From Comamonas endophytica (GTDB taxonomy: Bacteria; Pseudomonadota; Gammaproteobacteria; Burkholderiales; Burkholderiaceae_C), in contig NZ_CP106881.1 of the NCBI RefSeq assembly GCF_023634805.2, forward strand, positions 806,001-870,000: a stretch of DNA of 64,000 nt, in the 5' to 3' direction. Below, piece by piece: positions 26,952 to 40,529 of this stretch. A program made the position numbers and the translations under genes. The first letter of the stretch is position 1; each line of letters begins with the position of its first letter. Under the pieces are notes generated by a model. That model was not told where the DNA came from. It was given only the letters and a program-made list of their open reading frames with translations, and made no database searches.

Positions 26952-29534
26952 CTATTTGCGGGCCCCGGCCTGCCAGTAGCGCGGCTGGCGCGCGCGCTCG
27001 CAGACGACCTGCTGCGGCCGCGCCGAAGACCACTGCGCGGCGCCGCATGCGGGGCTCGACAGCAGGTTCACGCGCTGCTCGCGGTAGCGCTGCACGACCG
27101 GCGCCGCGGGGTGGCCGTAGCGGTTGCGGTAGCCGGCCTGCACCAGCGCGTGGCGTGGCGACACGGCGGCAATCCATTCGGCGCTCGACGAGGTCTTGCT
27201 GCCGTGGTGCGGCACCAGCAGCCAGTCGGCGCGCAGGGGCGCTGCGCGCGCCAGCAGCGCGGACTCCTGCGCGCGTTCGATGTCGCCCGCGAGCAGGGCC
27301 GCCGCGCCATTGGCCGCTTCGATGCGCAGCACGCAGCTGCGGGTGTTGGGCGCGTCCCTGCCCTTCGCCCCGATGCGCTGCGGCAGCGGGGCCATGGCCT
27401 CGGCCGGCAGCGGATGCAGCACTTCGAACGCAACCCCATCCCATGCCCAGCGCTGGCCTGCGGCGCAGGGCACGGCCGCCTGCCGCACCGCGGCCGGCCA
27501 CTCGGGGCTGGCCGCGCCGCGCAGCGCGGCCTGCGGCTGCGCGCGCTGCACCGACGCCGCGCCGCCGGTATGGTCGTTGTCGCCATGGCTCAGCATCAGC
27601 ATGTCCAGGCGCTCGCCCTGCGCGCGCAGGAGCGGCAGCAGCACGCGCTGGCCCGCATCGCTGTCGGGCCCGTAGCGCGGGCCGCTGTCATACAGCAGGC
27701 TGTGCGAGCGGGTGCGCACCAGCACCGCGTTGCCCTGCCCGATATCGGCCGCCAGCAGCGTGAAGCTGCCCGGCGCGGGGCGCGCGGGCAGCCACGACAG
27801 CGCCGGCAGCAGCAACGGCAGGCCGAGCAGGCGCAGCGACCACGGCAGGCGCAGCACCAGCCAGATGCCGCCGGCAATGGCCGCCAGCGCGGCCCACAGC
27901 GGCGCCGCCGGCAGGAACAGCTGCGCTGCCGGCATCTGCGCCAGCCAGGCCAGCGCGGCATGCAGCGGCACCACGCTGGCGGTCGCCAGCTGCCACAGCG
28001 GTGCCCAGCCCATTCCCAGCAGCGCGAGCGGCGTGACCACCAGGGTCACCCAGGGAATGGCCAGCAGGTTGGCCACCACGCCCACCAGCGAGACCTGGCC
28101 GAACAGCAGCAGGCCCAGCGGCGTGAGCGCCAGCGTGACCACCGCCTGGGCCCGGAGCAGCGCCAGTGCCTGGGAGCGCAGATGGTCCAGCGTTCGACGA
28201 CCTGTGGAAACCTCCCGGGCAGGCGGGTCCGTCCTCGCGGCCGAGGCAAACAGCACGCCCACCGCCACGAAGCTCAGCCAGAAGCCTGCCTGCCACAGCG
28301 CCCAGGGGTCGGCCAGCACCACGGCCGCCAGCGCCAGCAGCCAGGTCTGGTACCAGGGCCAGCGCACGCCGGCCAGGCGCAGTCCGGCGACCACGGCCAG
28401 CATCGTCACCGTGCGCTGCGCCGGCACGCCCCAGCCGCTGAGCGCCGAATAGGCCAGCGCCAGCAGCACGCCGCCCACCAGCGCGGCCGTGGGCGCCGGC
28501 ACCCACAGGCAGCAGCGCGCCGATAATCGCCAGGTCCAGCCCAGCAGCGCCGCCGCCAGCCAGGCGAACAGCGTGATGTGCAGCCCGGAGATGCTCATCA
28601 GATGGGCCACGCCGGTGGCACGGAACAGCTCCCAGTCGCTGCGCTCTATGGCCTGCTGGTCGCCGACCACCAGCGCCGCGACCACGCCGCGCGCGCGTTG
28701 CCAGCCGGACGGCTCGACGCCGGCCCATTCCCAAGGCATGGCGCGCATGCCGACGATCGCATCGCGCAGCCGCTGGCGCAGCAGCGCCACGGGATGGCTC
28801 CAGGTCTGTTGCAGCCGCTGCGGCGGCGCCTGGGCCTTGCCCGCGCGCACATAGCCCGTGGCCTGTACCCCCTGCTCCCAGAGCCACAGCTCCTGGTCGA
28901 AGCCATGGGGATTGCGCAGCCCATGCGGAGCCTTGAGGCGTACGGTCATTGCCCAGCGTTCGCCGGCGGAAAGTGGCATGGGCCCGGGCCCGGTGCCGCT
29001 GCGCGGCCCCTGCCAGGTCAAGTCAATCAGCGGCGGCAGCTGCACCGGAACAGCCTCGGCCTTTGTGGCGTGCACCGCATGCTCGACCGCAAAACGAAAA
29101 CGCAGCCCCCAGGGCGCGGGCTCGGGCATCGCGGCCACGATGCCGGTCACGCGCAGATCCTGGCCTTCGAGCTCCGGCGCCAATGCCTGCGACTGGAAAG
29201 CCAGCGCACGCGCACCGCAGCCCACGGCCATGGCACAGGCCGCGGCCAGGGCCCAGAGCAGCCAGGGCACTGCGAAGGCCCGGCGGCGTGCGGCCCAGGC
29301 GCTTGCGGCCAGCACTGTGCCAGACAGGAGCAGCGCTGCGTAGCCATATGTCGTCCACAGCGCAGGCTGGGTCACCTGCCAGGCCGCACCTGCAACCAAT
29401 CCGATGAGCGCAGCCTGGAACCCATACCAGGGCCGCAGGGGCTGGGCACAGGTTTCAGGGATGCCAGGCGAAGCGCTCATCGCGCAGATGCTAGCCAGCG
29501 CCATCCAATTGCGCGCCCCTGCCCTTGCGCCCAT
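26952..29534 (-). CDS. comEC: DNA internalisation competence protein ComEC/Rec2
   Basis: This 860-aa inner-membrane channel carries single-stranded DNA into the cytoplasm during transformation. It has an N-terminal DUF4131 region and a central multi-helix Competence domain (AHLMSISGLHITLFAWLAAALLGW, SALSGWGVPAQRTVTMLAVV). The C-terminal metallo-beta-lactamase-like domain carries LSHGDNDHTGG and PHHGSKTSSS and may degrade the non-transferred strand. Length fits the family. The exact start is unsure: 29534 or one of the nearby Met codons; 29480 (MSASPG) is a reasonable alternative. No other competence genes are in the window. Confidence 0.93.
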   Translation of the reverse strand: MGARAGARNWMALASICAMSASPGIPETCAQPLRPWYGFQAALIGLVAGAAWQVTQPALWTTYGYAALLLSGTVLAASAWAARRRAFAVPWLLWALAAACAMAVGCGARALAFQSQALAPELEGQDLRVTGIVAAMPEPAPWGLRFRFAVEHAVHATKAEAVPVQLPPLIDLTWQGPRSGTGPGPMPLSAGERWAMTVRLKAPHGLRNPHGFDQELWLWEQGVQATGYVRAGKAQAPPQRLQQTWSHPVALLRQRLRDAIVGMRAMPWEWAGVEPSGWQRARGVVAALVVGDQQAIERSDWELFRATGVAHLMSISGLHITLFAWLAAALLGWTWRLSARCCLWVPAPTAALVGGVLLALAYSALSGWGVPAQRTVTMLAVVAGLRLAGVRWPWYQTWLLALAAVVLADPWALWQAGFWLSFVAVGVLFASAARTDPPAREVSTGRRTLDHLRSQALALLRAQAVVTLALTPLGLLLFGQVSLVGVVANLLAIPWVTLVVTPLALLGMGWAPLWQLATASVVPLHAALAWLAQMPAAQLFLPAAPLWAALAAIAGGIWLVLRLPWSLRLLGLPLLLPALSWLPARPAPGSFTLLAADIGQGNAVLVRTRSHSLLYDSGPRYGPDSDAGQRVLLPLLRAQGERLDMLMLSHGDNDHTGGAASVQRAQPQAALRGAASPEWPAAVRQAAVPCAAGQRWAWDGVAFEVLHPLPAEAMAPLPQRIGAKGRDAPNTRSCVLRIEAANGAAALLAGDIERAQESALLARAAPLRADWLLVPHHGSKTSSSAEWIAAVSPRHALVQAGYRNRYGHPAAPVVQRYREQRVNLLSSPACGAAQWSSARPQQVVCERARQPRYWQAGARK

Positions 29535-29611
29535 CAGTGCCTCTTGGCGGCCGTGCCTATGTCACACTCGCAGACGACCCGAATTCCCTGGAATTTCACA
29601 AAGGAAATGTG

Positions 29612-30070
29612 ATGAGCGTTTACGACAAGCTGAAAGAACTGCAGATCGAACTGCCCGAACTGGCCGTGCCCGCGGCCGCCTACCTGCCTTACGTGCAGAC
29701 CGGCTCGCTGGTGTTCCTGAGCGGCCACCTCGCCAAGAAGGACGGCAAGGTCTGGGTCGGCCAGCTGGGCCGCGACCTGGACACCGAAGAAGGCAAGGCC
29801 GCGGCGCGCGCTGCCGCCATCGACCTGCTGGGCACGCTGCACCACGCCACCGGCGGCAACCTCGAGCGCGTGCAGCGCATCGTCAAGGTGATGAGCCTGG
29901 TCAACTCGACCGGCGATTTCACCGAGCAGCACCTGGTCACCAACGGCTGCAGCGAATTGCTGGGCGAAGTCTTTGGCGCCAAGGGACAGCATGCGCGCAG
30001 CGCGTTTGGCGTGGCGCAGATTCCGCTCGGCGCCTGCGTGGAGATCGAGCTGATCGCCGAGATCGGCTGA
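29612..30070 (+). CDS. RidA-family protein (YjgF-like)
   Basis: This 152-aa Rid-family protein differs from the catabolic copy at 5850: it keeps an arginine near the active-site position (QHARSAFGVAQIPLGACVEIE). Its sequence is of the subgroup with the N-terminal VYDKLKELQIELPE and the LVFLSGHLAKKDGKVWVGQLG core. Members of this subgroup are often stand-alone housekeeping proteins that protect PLP enzymes or of unknown role. AAGGAAATGTG precedes the ATG. Divergent from comEC and not obviously linked to it. Confidence 0.88.
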   Translation: MSVYDKLKELQIELPELAVPAAAYLPYVQTGSLVFLSGHLAKKDGKVWVGQLGRDLDTEEGKAAARAAAIDLLGTLHHATGGNLERVQRIVKVMSLVNSTGDFTEQHLVTNGCSELLGEVFGAKGQHARSAFGVAQIPLGACVEIELIAEIG

Positions 30071-30298
30071 GCGCATCACCCTTTCGCCGCAGTGCAACCC
30101 ACGGCTGCGCGTCGCCCAGGTGATGCGCATGCCAGGCCCGCTGCGGCTGGCGGACTTCGCGCGCGCCCGTTACCCATGCATATGGCTCCGTGCGGCACGG
30201 AGACGCCGTCAGATCCACGGCCACAGCCTGCCTTGAAGGGCAGGAACTGCCTGCCGGGAGCACGCGCCGGAACGCAGAGACCAGCCGCTGCCGGCAGC
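30071..30298. other. Hairpin-rich non-coding region between convergent genes
   Basis: No gene is visible in the 305-base gap. Instead there are several perfect inverted repeats: GCGCATCACC (30071-30080) with GGTGATGCGC (30119-30128), directly after the stop; CTCCGTGC-G-GCACGGAG (30186-30202); CCTGCC (30227-30232) with GGCAGG (30239-30244), which can instead pair with CCTGCC at 30250-30255; and GCTGCCGGCAGC (30287-30298). It could be a structured RNA end, a repeat relic or DNA-binding sites. Confidence 0.5.
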
Positions 30299-30307
30299 AG
30301 ACGCGGC

Positions 30308-30342
30308 GAAAAAATGCCGCTCGGCACGGACCGAGCGGCATT
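30308..30342 (-). terminator. Terminator of the parE-slt-parC operon
   Basis: ATGCCGCTCGG and CCGAGCGGCAT arms with a T-run on the minus strand, 34 bases beyond the parC stop. Confidence 0.92.
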
Positions 30343-30375
30343 GTCTTTCCCATGCGCGCCTGCGGCGCGGCCAGC

Positions 30376-32714
<2,339 letters not shown>

Positions 32715-32718
<4 letters not shown>

Positions 32719-33533
32719 TGTTCTCGTTTCTCGTCGAAAGTCCCGCTGGCGCCGCCAGGCAGCGTCATGCGGATGCGTGAGGACCGTGCGCCGCCTTCGG
32801 CGCGGGCCGCGGCGACCGGCGCCAGCGGCTGGAGCTGGCGGTACAGCGCCAGCACGGTCTTCACATAGTTTTGTGTTTCACGGTAGGGCGGGATCTTCTG
32901 CCCGGCGCGGCGCACCGCGCCCTCGCCGGCGTTGTAGGCCGCCAGCGCCAGCTCGAGCCGGCCGTCGAACAGGTCCAGCAGATGCGCCAGATAGCGCGCG
33001 CCCGCGGGCACATTGACGGCCGGGTCGTGCAGCTGCTGCGCCAGGCTGCGCGTGCGGGTAGGCGCGACGCCGAAGCGCTCGGCCGTGGCCGGCATCAGCT
33101 GCATCAGCCCGAGCGCGCCCTTGGGCGAGACCGCCAGGGTATCGAAGCCCGATTCGGTGGCAATGACGGCCTTGAGCAGCGCGTAGTCGACGCCGCTGCG
33201 CTCGGCCGCGCGGCGCAGGTGTGGACGCGCACTCTTGTAGGCCGGCAACAAGTCGAAATACGACTGCACGCGCGTACGCGCGGCCGGCGCCGTACCCGGC
33301 TGCATGGGCGCGGCGATGTCGAGTTCGGAATCGAAGCGCGGGCCGCGGAAGAACAGCGTGTAGCGCTCGTCGAGCTGCTCGGCCGCGAAATGCGTCACGC
33401 CGCGCGCATCGACAAACGCCCAGAGATCGGCGCGCGCGCCACCCGCCGCCGCCAGCCCCAGGCACAGCAGGCCCGCCGCCAGCAGGCGGTGGCGGGAGCT
33501 GCGGCGCAGCAGGGGGCGGGCCGGGCAGGTCAT
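32715..33533 (-). CDS. Lytic transglycosylase with SLT domain (periplasmic)
   Basis: This 272-aa exported enzyme cleaves peptidoglycan with formation of 1,6-anhydromuramic acid. A signal peptide (about 1-35) is followed by a DUF4124-like segment ([15 protein letters not shown]) and an SLT Goose-lysozyme-like domain. The catalytic Glu lies in [29 protein letters not shown], and [34 protein letters not shown] completes the fold. It sits between parE (3-base gap) and parC (4-base overlap), so it is made together with topoisomerase IV. Why is unclear; a link between wall growth and chromosome separation is speculative. Confidence 0.93.
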
Positions 33534-33536
33534 GGC

Positions 33537-35522
<1,986 letters not shown>

Positions 35523-35645
35523 GGGCTGGGATTGTAGTGCGGCGCAAAGCAAAAAGCTGTATGGACACACAGCATACCCTGCAGCGCGTGCAGTGTCGCG
35601 CGGATGCCTGCGCCGCGAGGTCAATCTGGATACATTTGCATCATC

Positions 35646-36866
35646 ATGCAAAAAACAAGCTCAAAACCACTTTCCATGATGCAGGTGCTGTTGTGCGGGG
35701 GCGCAATCGTTACCTTGTCCATGGGCATCCGCCATGGCTTCGGCCTGTGGCTGCAACCCATCACGCAGGAGATGGGCTGGACGCGCGAGTCCTTCGCCAT
35801 GGCCATCGCCATCCAGAACATCGCCTGGGGCGTCATGGGTATCTTCGTCGGCATGGTGGCCGACCGCTTCGGCGCCTTCCGCGTGCTGCTGGCGGGCGCC
35901 GCGGCCTATGCGCTGGGCCTGACGGGCATGGCGCTGTCGACCACGCCGCTGTGGTTTGCGCTCACCGCCGGGCTGCTGATCGGCGCGGCCCAGGCCGGCA
36001 CCACCTATGCGGTGATCTTCGGCGTGCTGGGGCGGCAGATTCCTGCCGAGCGCCGCTCCTGGGCCATGGGCGTGATAGCGGCCACGGGCTCCTTCGGCCA
36101 GTTCTTCATGGTGCCCGTGGAGGGCGCACTGATCGCGCAGATCGGCTGGTCGAACGCGCTGGTCGTGCTGGCCATGCTGGTGCTGATGATCGTGCCGCTG
36201 GCCTTCGGCCTGCGCGAGCCCGGCTTTGCCGGCAGCCGGAGCGCGGCCCCGCGCCAGCAGAGCGTGGCCCAGGCGGCGGCCGAGGCGCTGCGCACACCCA
36301 GCTTCCTGCTGCTCACGGCGGGCTACTTCGTCTGCGGCTTCCAGGTCATGTTCATCGGCGTGCACATGCCCAGCTACCTCAAGGACTACGGCCTCGCGCC
36401 GCAGGTGGCGAGCTACTCGCTGGCGCTGGTCGGACTGTTCAATATCTTCGGCACCTATCTGGCGGGCAACCTGGGGCAGCATTTCCCCAAGCGCTACCTG
36501 CTGGCGGGCATCTATTCCCTGCGCTCGGTGGTGACGGTGGCCTTCCTGCTGGCGCCGCTGTCGCCCTGGACGGTCTATGCTTTTTCCGCAGCCATGGGTT
36601 TCCTGTGGCTGTCCACGGTGCCGCTGACCAACGCCACGGTGGCGCAGCTCTTCGGCGTGCAGCACCTGTCCATGCTGGGAGGCTTCGTGTTCTTCAGCCA
36701 CCAGGTCGGCAGCTTCCTGGGCGTCTGGCTGGGCGGCTATCTCTACGACCGCAGCGGCAGCTATGACATCGTGTGGTATCTGTCGATCGCGCTGGGCATC
36801 TTTGCGGCGCTGGTCAACCTGCCGATCCGGGAAGCGCCTGTGCAGCGCCAGCCGGTGGCGGCCTGA
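35646..36866 (+). CDS. MFS transporter (monocarboxylate/oxalate-formate-like)
   Basis: This 406-aa inner-membrane protein has about 12 hydrophobic segments and the MFS loop 2-3 motif GMVADRFGAFRVLLAG. The N-terminal GIRHGFGLWLQPITQEMGWTRESFAMAIAIQNIAWG is typical of the group that includes monocarboxylate and oxalate/formate porters. The substrate is not clear. ATG at 35646 or 35676 are both possible; neither has a strong ribosome site. A 44-aa membrane protein gene follows 3 bases after its stop. Confidence 0.9.
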   Translation: MQKTSSKPLSMMQVLLCGGAIVTLSMGIRHGFGLWLQPITQEMGWTRESFAMAIAIQNIAWGVMGIFVGMVADRFGAFRVLLAGAAAYALGLTGMALSTTPLWFALTAGLLIGAAQAGTTYAVIFGVLGRQIPAERRSWAMGVIAATGSFGQFFMVPVEGALIAQIGWSNALVVLAMLVLMIVPLAFGLREPGFAGSRSAAPRQQSVAQAAAEALRTPSFLLLTAGYFVCGFQVMFIGVHMPSYLKDYGLAPQVASYSLALVGLFNIFGTYLAGNLGQHFPKRYLLAGIYSLRSVVTVAFLLAPLSPWTVYAFSAAMGFLWLSTVPLTNATVAQLFGVQHLSMLGGFVFFSHQVGSFLGVWLGGYLYDRSGSYDIVWYLSIALGIFAALVNLPIREAPVQRQPVAA

Positions 36867-36869
36867 GCC

Positions 36870-37004
36870 ATGGCCCGGCGTTCCTTGCTCCTGCGCGTGC
36901 TGGGCTGGGCGCTGGTTGCGCTGGTGCTGGCGGGGGTGTTCGGGATGTATACGGATCCGGAATTCATGCGGGTGATGGCGGATCAGGTGTGGGCTTGTTT
37001 TTAA
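36870..37004 (+). CDS. Small single-span membrane protein, 44 aa
   Basis: This 44-codon frame starts 3 bases after the MFS stop. It encodes RRSLLLRVLGWALVALVLAG, a clear membrane span after an Arg-rich start (positive-inside, so N-terminus in the cytoplasm). It ends with YTDPEFMRVMADQVWACF. The acidic/aromatic tail ending in ADQVWACF looks conserved and coding-like, and the codon usage matches neighbours. The role is unknown; it might be a subunit or regulator of the transporter. Repeats begin 33 bases downstream. Confidence 0.6.
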   Translation: MARRSLLLRVLGWALVALVLAGVFGMYTDPEFMRVMADQVWACF

Positions 37005-37036
37005 AAAAGACCAATATGCCCTTTACACGAGGTTCG

Positions 37037-37177
37037 GCCCTTCATCCTTCGACGGGGCCGCCCAGGCAAGCTCAGGACGAACGGTTTAAAAACACCGTTC
37101 GCACTGATCCTGAGCCTGTCGAAGGATCGAAGGGTGTCTCGCGATGTGTGCACCGTTCGCACTGAGCCTGTCCAAGT
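37037..37177. repeat. Interspersed repeat cluster between the small ORF and the methyltransferase
   Basis: Copies at about 37037-37084 (core interrupted by GGGGCCGCCCAGGCA), 37094-37132 (opposite orientation) and a truncated one at 37152-37177. The last directly precedes the methyltransferase gene. Confidence 0.82.
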
Positions 37178-37223
37178 GCCGGTTTTGATCCGCAGGGCTG
37201 GGTTTCCACTCCACAATTCATCA

Positions 37224-37754
37224 ATGTTCCACACCCCCTCCCCCTGGATCCAACGCTTCACCCATCTGGTCCCCGCGGGCGGCACCGTGCTCGATGTAGC
37301 CTGTGGACATGGCCGCCATCTGCACTGGTTTGCCGAGCACGGCCATCCGGGCCTAGGAATCGACCGCTCGCAGGAAGCGCTGGCCGCGCTGCCCGCATCG
37401 GCGCAGCGGCTGTGCGCCGACATCGAAAACGGCGCCTGGCCGCTGCCGGGCACGCAGTTCGACGCGGTCGTGGTCACGAACTACCTGTGGCGCGCGCTGC
37501 TGCCCACGCTGGTGGCGAGCGTCGCACCCGGTGGCGTGCTGCTCTACGAAACCTTTGCCGCGGGCAACGCGCGTTTCGGCAAGCCCTCGCGCCCGGACTT
37601 CCTGCTGCAGCCGGGCGAGCTCCTGCACGCCTGCGCGGGCGAGTTGCAAGTCGTTGCCTATGAAGATGGATTTCTCGACAATCCCCCCCGCTGCGTGCAG
37701 CGCATTGCGGCGCGGCGCCCGCTGCCGGGCAGCGAGGCCCCTGCGGCGCTCTGA
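37224..37754 (+). CDS. SAM-dependent methyltransferase (TehB-like)
   Basis: This 176-aa class I methyltransferase has motif I (VLDVACGHGRHLHWFAEHGHPGLGIDRS) and the acidic residue at the end of strand 2. Motif IV is FDAVVVTNYLWRALLP and the post-motif is VAPGGVLLYETFAAGN. Size and motifs are those of the tellurite-resistance TehB/small-molecule group. The ATG at 37224 starts the domain; an upstream extension would run through a repeat. The substrate is unknown. It stands alone between a repeat cluster and dapA. Confidence 0.85.
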   Translation: MFHTPSPWIQRFTHLVPAGGTVLDVACGHGRHLHWFAEHGHPGLGIDRSQEALAALPASAQRLCADIENGAWPLPGTQFDAVVVTNYLWRALLPTLVASVAPGGVLLYETFAAGNARFGKPSRPDFLLQPGELLHACAGELQVVAYEDGFLDNPPRCVQRIAARRPLPGSEAPAAL

Positions 37755-37866
37755 GGGAGCGCTTTTTCCTCCGGGAAACCGCCTGCGCTCCGGGGATGCC
37801 CTGGCAAGCGCGCTAATGATTGCGCGCACTCGTTAGAATGTCTCTTTCCCGTTTCCAATTGCGGAC

Positions 37867-38763
37867 ATGACCTCTTCCACCGTCGCTCTCACCGGCAGCA
37901 TTGTTGCCCTCGTCACCCCCATGCACGAAGACGGTAGCGTCGACTACCCGAGCCTGCGCAAACTGATCGACTGGCACATTGCCGAAGGCACCGACTGCAT
38001 TGGCGTGGTGGGCACCACCGGTGAATCCCCCACCGTCAATGTGGAAGAGCACTGCGAAATCATCCGCGTGGCCGTCGAGCAGGCCGCCAAGCGCGTGCCG
38101 ATCATGGCCGGCTGCGGTGCCAACTCCACGCAGGAAGCCATCGAACTGGCACGCTTTGCCAAGGCCGTCGGCGCCGACAGCCAGCTGCAGGTCGTGCCCT
38201 ACTACAACAAGCCCACGCAGGAAGGCCAGTACCAGCACTTCAAGGCCATTGCCGAGGCCGTGGGCGATCTGCCGACGATCCTCTACAACGTGCCCGGCCG
38301 CACCATGGCCGACATGCTGCACGACACCGTCCTGCGCCTGGCGCAGATCCCCGGCATCATCGGCATCAAGGAAGCCACGGGCAACATCGAGCGCGCCCAG
38401 TGGCTCATCCGCGACGTGCCCGCCGGCTTCGGCGTGTATTCCGGCGATGATCCGACCGCGGTGGCGCTGATGCTCTGCGGCGGCCATGGCAACGTCAGCG
38501 TCACGGCCAACATCGCGCCGCGCCTGATGAGCGAGCTGTGCCGGGCGGCGCTGGCCGGCGACGTGCAGCGCGCGATGCAGATCCAGCGCCAGCTGATGCC
38601 GGTGCACCGCAACCTGTTCATCGAGGCCAACCCGATTCCCGTGAAGTGGGCCGTGGCGCGCATGGGCCTGTGCGGCGGCACAATGCGCCTGCCGATGACG
38701 CAGCTGAGCCCCCAAAATGTCGACGCGGTCGAGAGCGCAATGCGCTCCGCAGAGCTGATCTGA
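37867..38763 (+). CDS. dapA: 4-hydroxy-tetrahydrodipicolinate synthase
   Basis: This 298-aa TIM-barrel enzyme condenses pyruvate and aspartate semialdehyde in the lysine/diaminopimelate pathway. The Schiff-base Lys is K168 in IGIKEATGN; the Thr-Thr pair is in [10 protein letters not shown]; the proton-relay Tyr is Y140 in YNVPGR. All key residues are present, unlike the paralogue at 45914. It is followed 36 bases later by bamC, the classical dapA-nlpB/bamC order. Confidence 0.98.
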   Translation: MTSSTVALTGSIVALVTPMHEDGSVDYPSLRKLIDWHIAEGTDCIGVVGTTGESPTVNVEEHCEIIRVAVEQAAKRVPIMAGCGANSTQEAIELARFAKAVGADSQLQVVPYYNKPTQEGQYQHFKAIAEAVGDLPTILYNVPGRTMADMLHDTVLRLAQIPGIIGIKEATGNIERAQWLIRDVPAGFGVYSGDDPTAVALMLCGGHGNVSVTANIAPRLMSELCRAALAGDVQRAMQIQRQLMPVHRNLFIEANPIPVKWAVARMGLCGGTMRLPMTQLSPQNVDAVESAMRSAELI

Positions 38764-38799
38764 GCTGCGTCCCCCCATCAGAGCACGAGGATAATTCGC

Positions 38800-39897
38800 G
38801 TGAAACCAACTACTGCACGTCTTGGCCTGCTGGGCCTTGCCATGGCGCTGTCCGCCTGCACCACCTTCACTTCGGAAAAGATCGACTACAAGAGCGCGGC
38901 CAAGGCGCCCACGCTTGAAGTCCCCCCCGACCTGAGCCAGCTCACGCGCGACACGCGCTACAACGTGCCCGGCGGCGTGGTCTCGGCCAACGCACTGCAG
39001 GCCGGCCAGGCGGCCCAGGCCCCCACCGGCGCGCAGACCGTCATCAGCAACGCCGGCGACGTGCGCATCGAGCGCGTGGGCAACGAGCGCTGGCTCGTGA
39101 TTTCGCGTCCGGCCGACAAGCTCTGGGACCCGGTGCGCGAGTTCTGGCTGGAAAATGGCTTCGTCATGGTCAAGGAGGATGCCAAGCTGGGCATCATGGA
39201 AACCGACTGGGCCGAGAACCGCGCCAAGCTGCCGCAGGACGCGATCCGCGCGGCGCTGGGCAAGGTGCTCGACTCGTTCTACTCCACCGGCGAGCGCGAC
39301 AAGTTCCGCACGCGCCTCGAGCGCAGGCCCGATGGCGGCACCGAGGTCTACATCACCCACCGCGGCATGATCGAGGTCTATTCCACCCAGGACCGCGACT
39401 CCACGGCCTGGCAGCCGCGGCCCTCCGATACGGAACTGGAAACCGAGTTCCTGCGCCGCCTGATGGTCAAGCTGGGCCTGAGCCAGGAGCAGTCCCAGGC
39501 CGCGGCCGCGTCGGTACGCGCCGCGCCGGCCGCGCCCAGCGCGCGCATGGACACCGTAAACAACGCGCCCGTGGTGCTGCTGGACGAGGGCTTCGACCGC
39601 GCCTGGCGCCGTGTCGGCCTGGCGCTGGACCGCACCGGCTTCACGGTCGAGGACCGCGACCGCAGCCGCGGCATCTACTACGTGCGCTATGTCTCTCCGG
39701 GAGAGCAAAAGCCCAAGGGCTTCTTCAGCCGCATCTTCAGCCAGGGTGGCGAGGTCGCGGATCCAGTCAAGTACCAGGTGCAGGTGCGCAGCGAGGGCAA
39801 CCTGTCGACGGTCTCGGTGCTGACCTCGGCCGGCGTGCCCGAGACCTCGGCCAACGCCCAGCGCATCGTGCGCGTGCTGACGGACGACCTGAAGTAA
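38800..39897 (+). CDS. bamC: Outer membrane assembly lipoprotein BamC (NlpB/DapX)
   Basis: This 365-aa lipoprotein is an accessory part of the BAM complex that inserts beta-barrel proteins. A signal peptide with lipobox ALSACTTF (C20) is followed by the DapX domain: an unstructured segment YKSAAKAPTLEVPPDLSQL that binds BamD, then two helix-grip folds (about 90-215 and 250-365). The start is GTG at 38800 with AGGA 8 bases upstream; no in-frame ATG fits a signal peptide. Together with dapA it forms an operon ended by a strong terminator. Confidence 0.92.
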   Translation: MKPTTARLGLLGLAMALSACTTFTSEKIDYKSAAKAPTLEVPPDLSQLTRDTRYNVPGGVVSANALQAGQAAQAPTGAQTVISNAGDVRIERVGNERWLVISRPADKLWDPVREFWLENGFVMVKEDAKLGIMETDWAENRAKLPQDAIRAALGKVLDSFYSTGERDKFRTRLERRPDGGTEVYITHRGMIEVYSTQDRDSTAWQPRPSDTELETEFLRRLMVKLGLSQEQSQAAAASVRAAPAAPSARMDTVNNAPVVLLDEGFDRAWRRVGLALDRTGFTVEDRDRSRGIYYVRYVSPGEQKPKGFFSRIFSQGGEVADPVKYQVQVRSEGNLSTVSVLTSAGVPETSANAQRIVRVLTDDLK

Positions 39898-39929
39898 GCC
39901 GATCACGCGGCCCGCTCGGGCCGGCGACG

Positions 39930-39958
39930 AAAAAGCCACCGCTTGCGGTGGCTTTTTT
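39930..39958. terminator. Bidirectional terminator after bamC
   Basis: AAAGCCACCGC and GCGGTGGCTTT arms with short loop, A-run before and T-run after, 32 bases from the bamC stop. Confidence 0.93.
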
Positions 39959-40004
39959 CATGGGTGGCCGGCGAGGTGCGGCCGGCAAGGGCGATCCAGG
40001 CATG

Positions 40005-40033
40005 AAAAAAGCCCCGGTCTCGCGAGCGGGGCC
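40005..40033 (-). terminator. Terminator of the small lipoprotein gene
   Basis: GCCCCG and CGGGGC arms with a six-T run on the minus strand, 41 bases beyond the lipoprotein stop. Confidence 0.8.
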
Positions 40034-40074
40034 TTGCTTTCATTCCAGAGCCCGGTCACCCGGGCCTGAAGGAA

Positions 40075-40407
40075 TTAGCGAGCGGGGGTGGTGGCAGCGC
40101 CGGCAGCGGCGTCGGCAGCAGCCTTGGCAGCGTCGGAGGAAGCATCGGTACCGCCAGTGGTGCCGGTGACGCTGGTCGTGCCGGTGGTGTCGGTAGCGCC
40201 AGTGGTGCCGGTGGTGGCATCGGTAGCGGGAGCGCCCAGGGCTGCAGGAGGCGTGTTCTCGACGGGAGCGGCAGGCGTGGTTTCTGCGGGAGCGACCACA
40301 GCAGGCGTTTCCGCAGCGGGAACGACCACGGTGGATTCTTCCTTCTTGCTGCAAGCGACGAGGGCGGCAGCAGCGATCACGGTAGCCAGAACGATAGAGT
40401 GCTTCAT
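40075..40407 (-). CDS. Low-complexity lipoprotein (Ala/Thr/Gly/Pro-rich)
   Basis: This 110-aa protein has a short signal peptide with lipobox ALVAC (C19), then KKEES. It continues with a low-complexity region of Ala, Pro, Thr, Val and Gly (TTGTTGATDTTGTT-like runs, about 60-90) ending in AAAGAATTPAR. AGGA lies upstream of the ATG. No fold or family is recognisable. It may be a surface or periplasmic spacer. A TATAAT element lies about 115 bases upstream. Confidence 0.75.
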   Translation of the reverse strand: MKHSIVLATVIAAAALVACSKKEESTVVVPAAETPAVVAPAETTPAAPVENTPPAALGAPATDATTGTTGATDTTGTTSVTGTTGGTDASSDAAKAAADAAAGAATTPAR

Positions 40408-40523
40408 ATCAGTATTCCTATTTTGAGGAGCATTGAAAATTCGATATGCCAGCAACGGCCAGCCTCTTGCAGCCATGGAACGTTCCGGCAGAGTCGCAAG
40501 AAAATTGCTGCGACACAGCAGGA

Positions 40524-40529
40524 ATTATA
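40524..40529 (-). promoter_or_regulatory. Possible -10 box for the lipoprotein gene
   Basis: TATAAT on the minus strand; no good -35 at 17 bases. The rest of the 268-base gap 40408-40675 shows nothing else recognisable. Confidence 0.35.

Noticed and set aside
29612..30070. Linking this RidA-like gene to the catabolic cluster
   Set aside because: It is 18 kb away, has its own ribosome site and a different subgroup sequence with the Arg kept.
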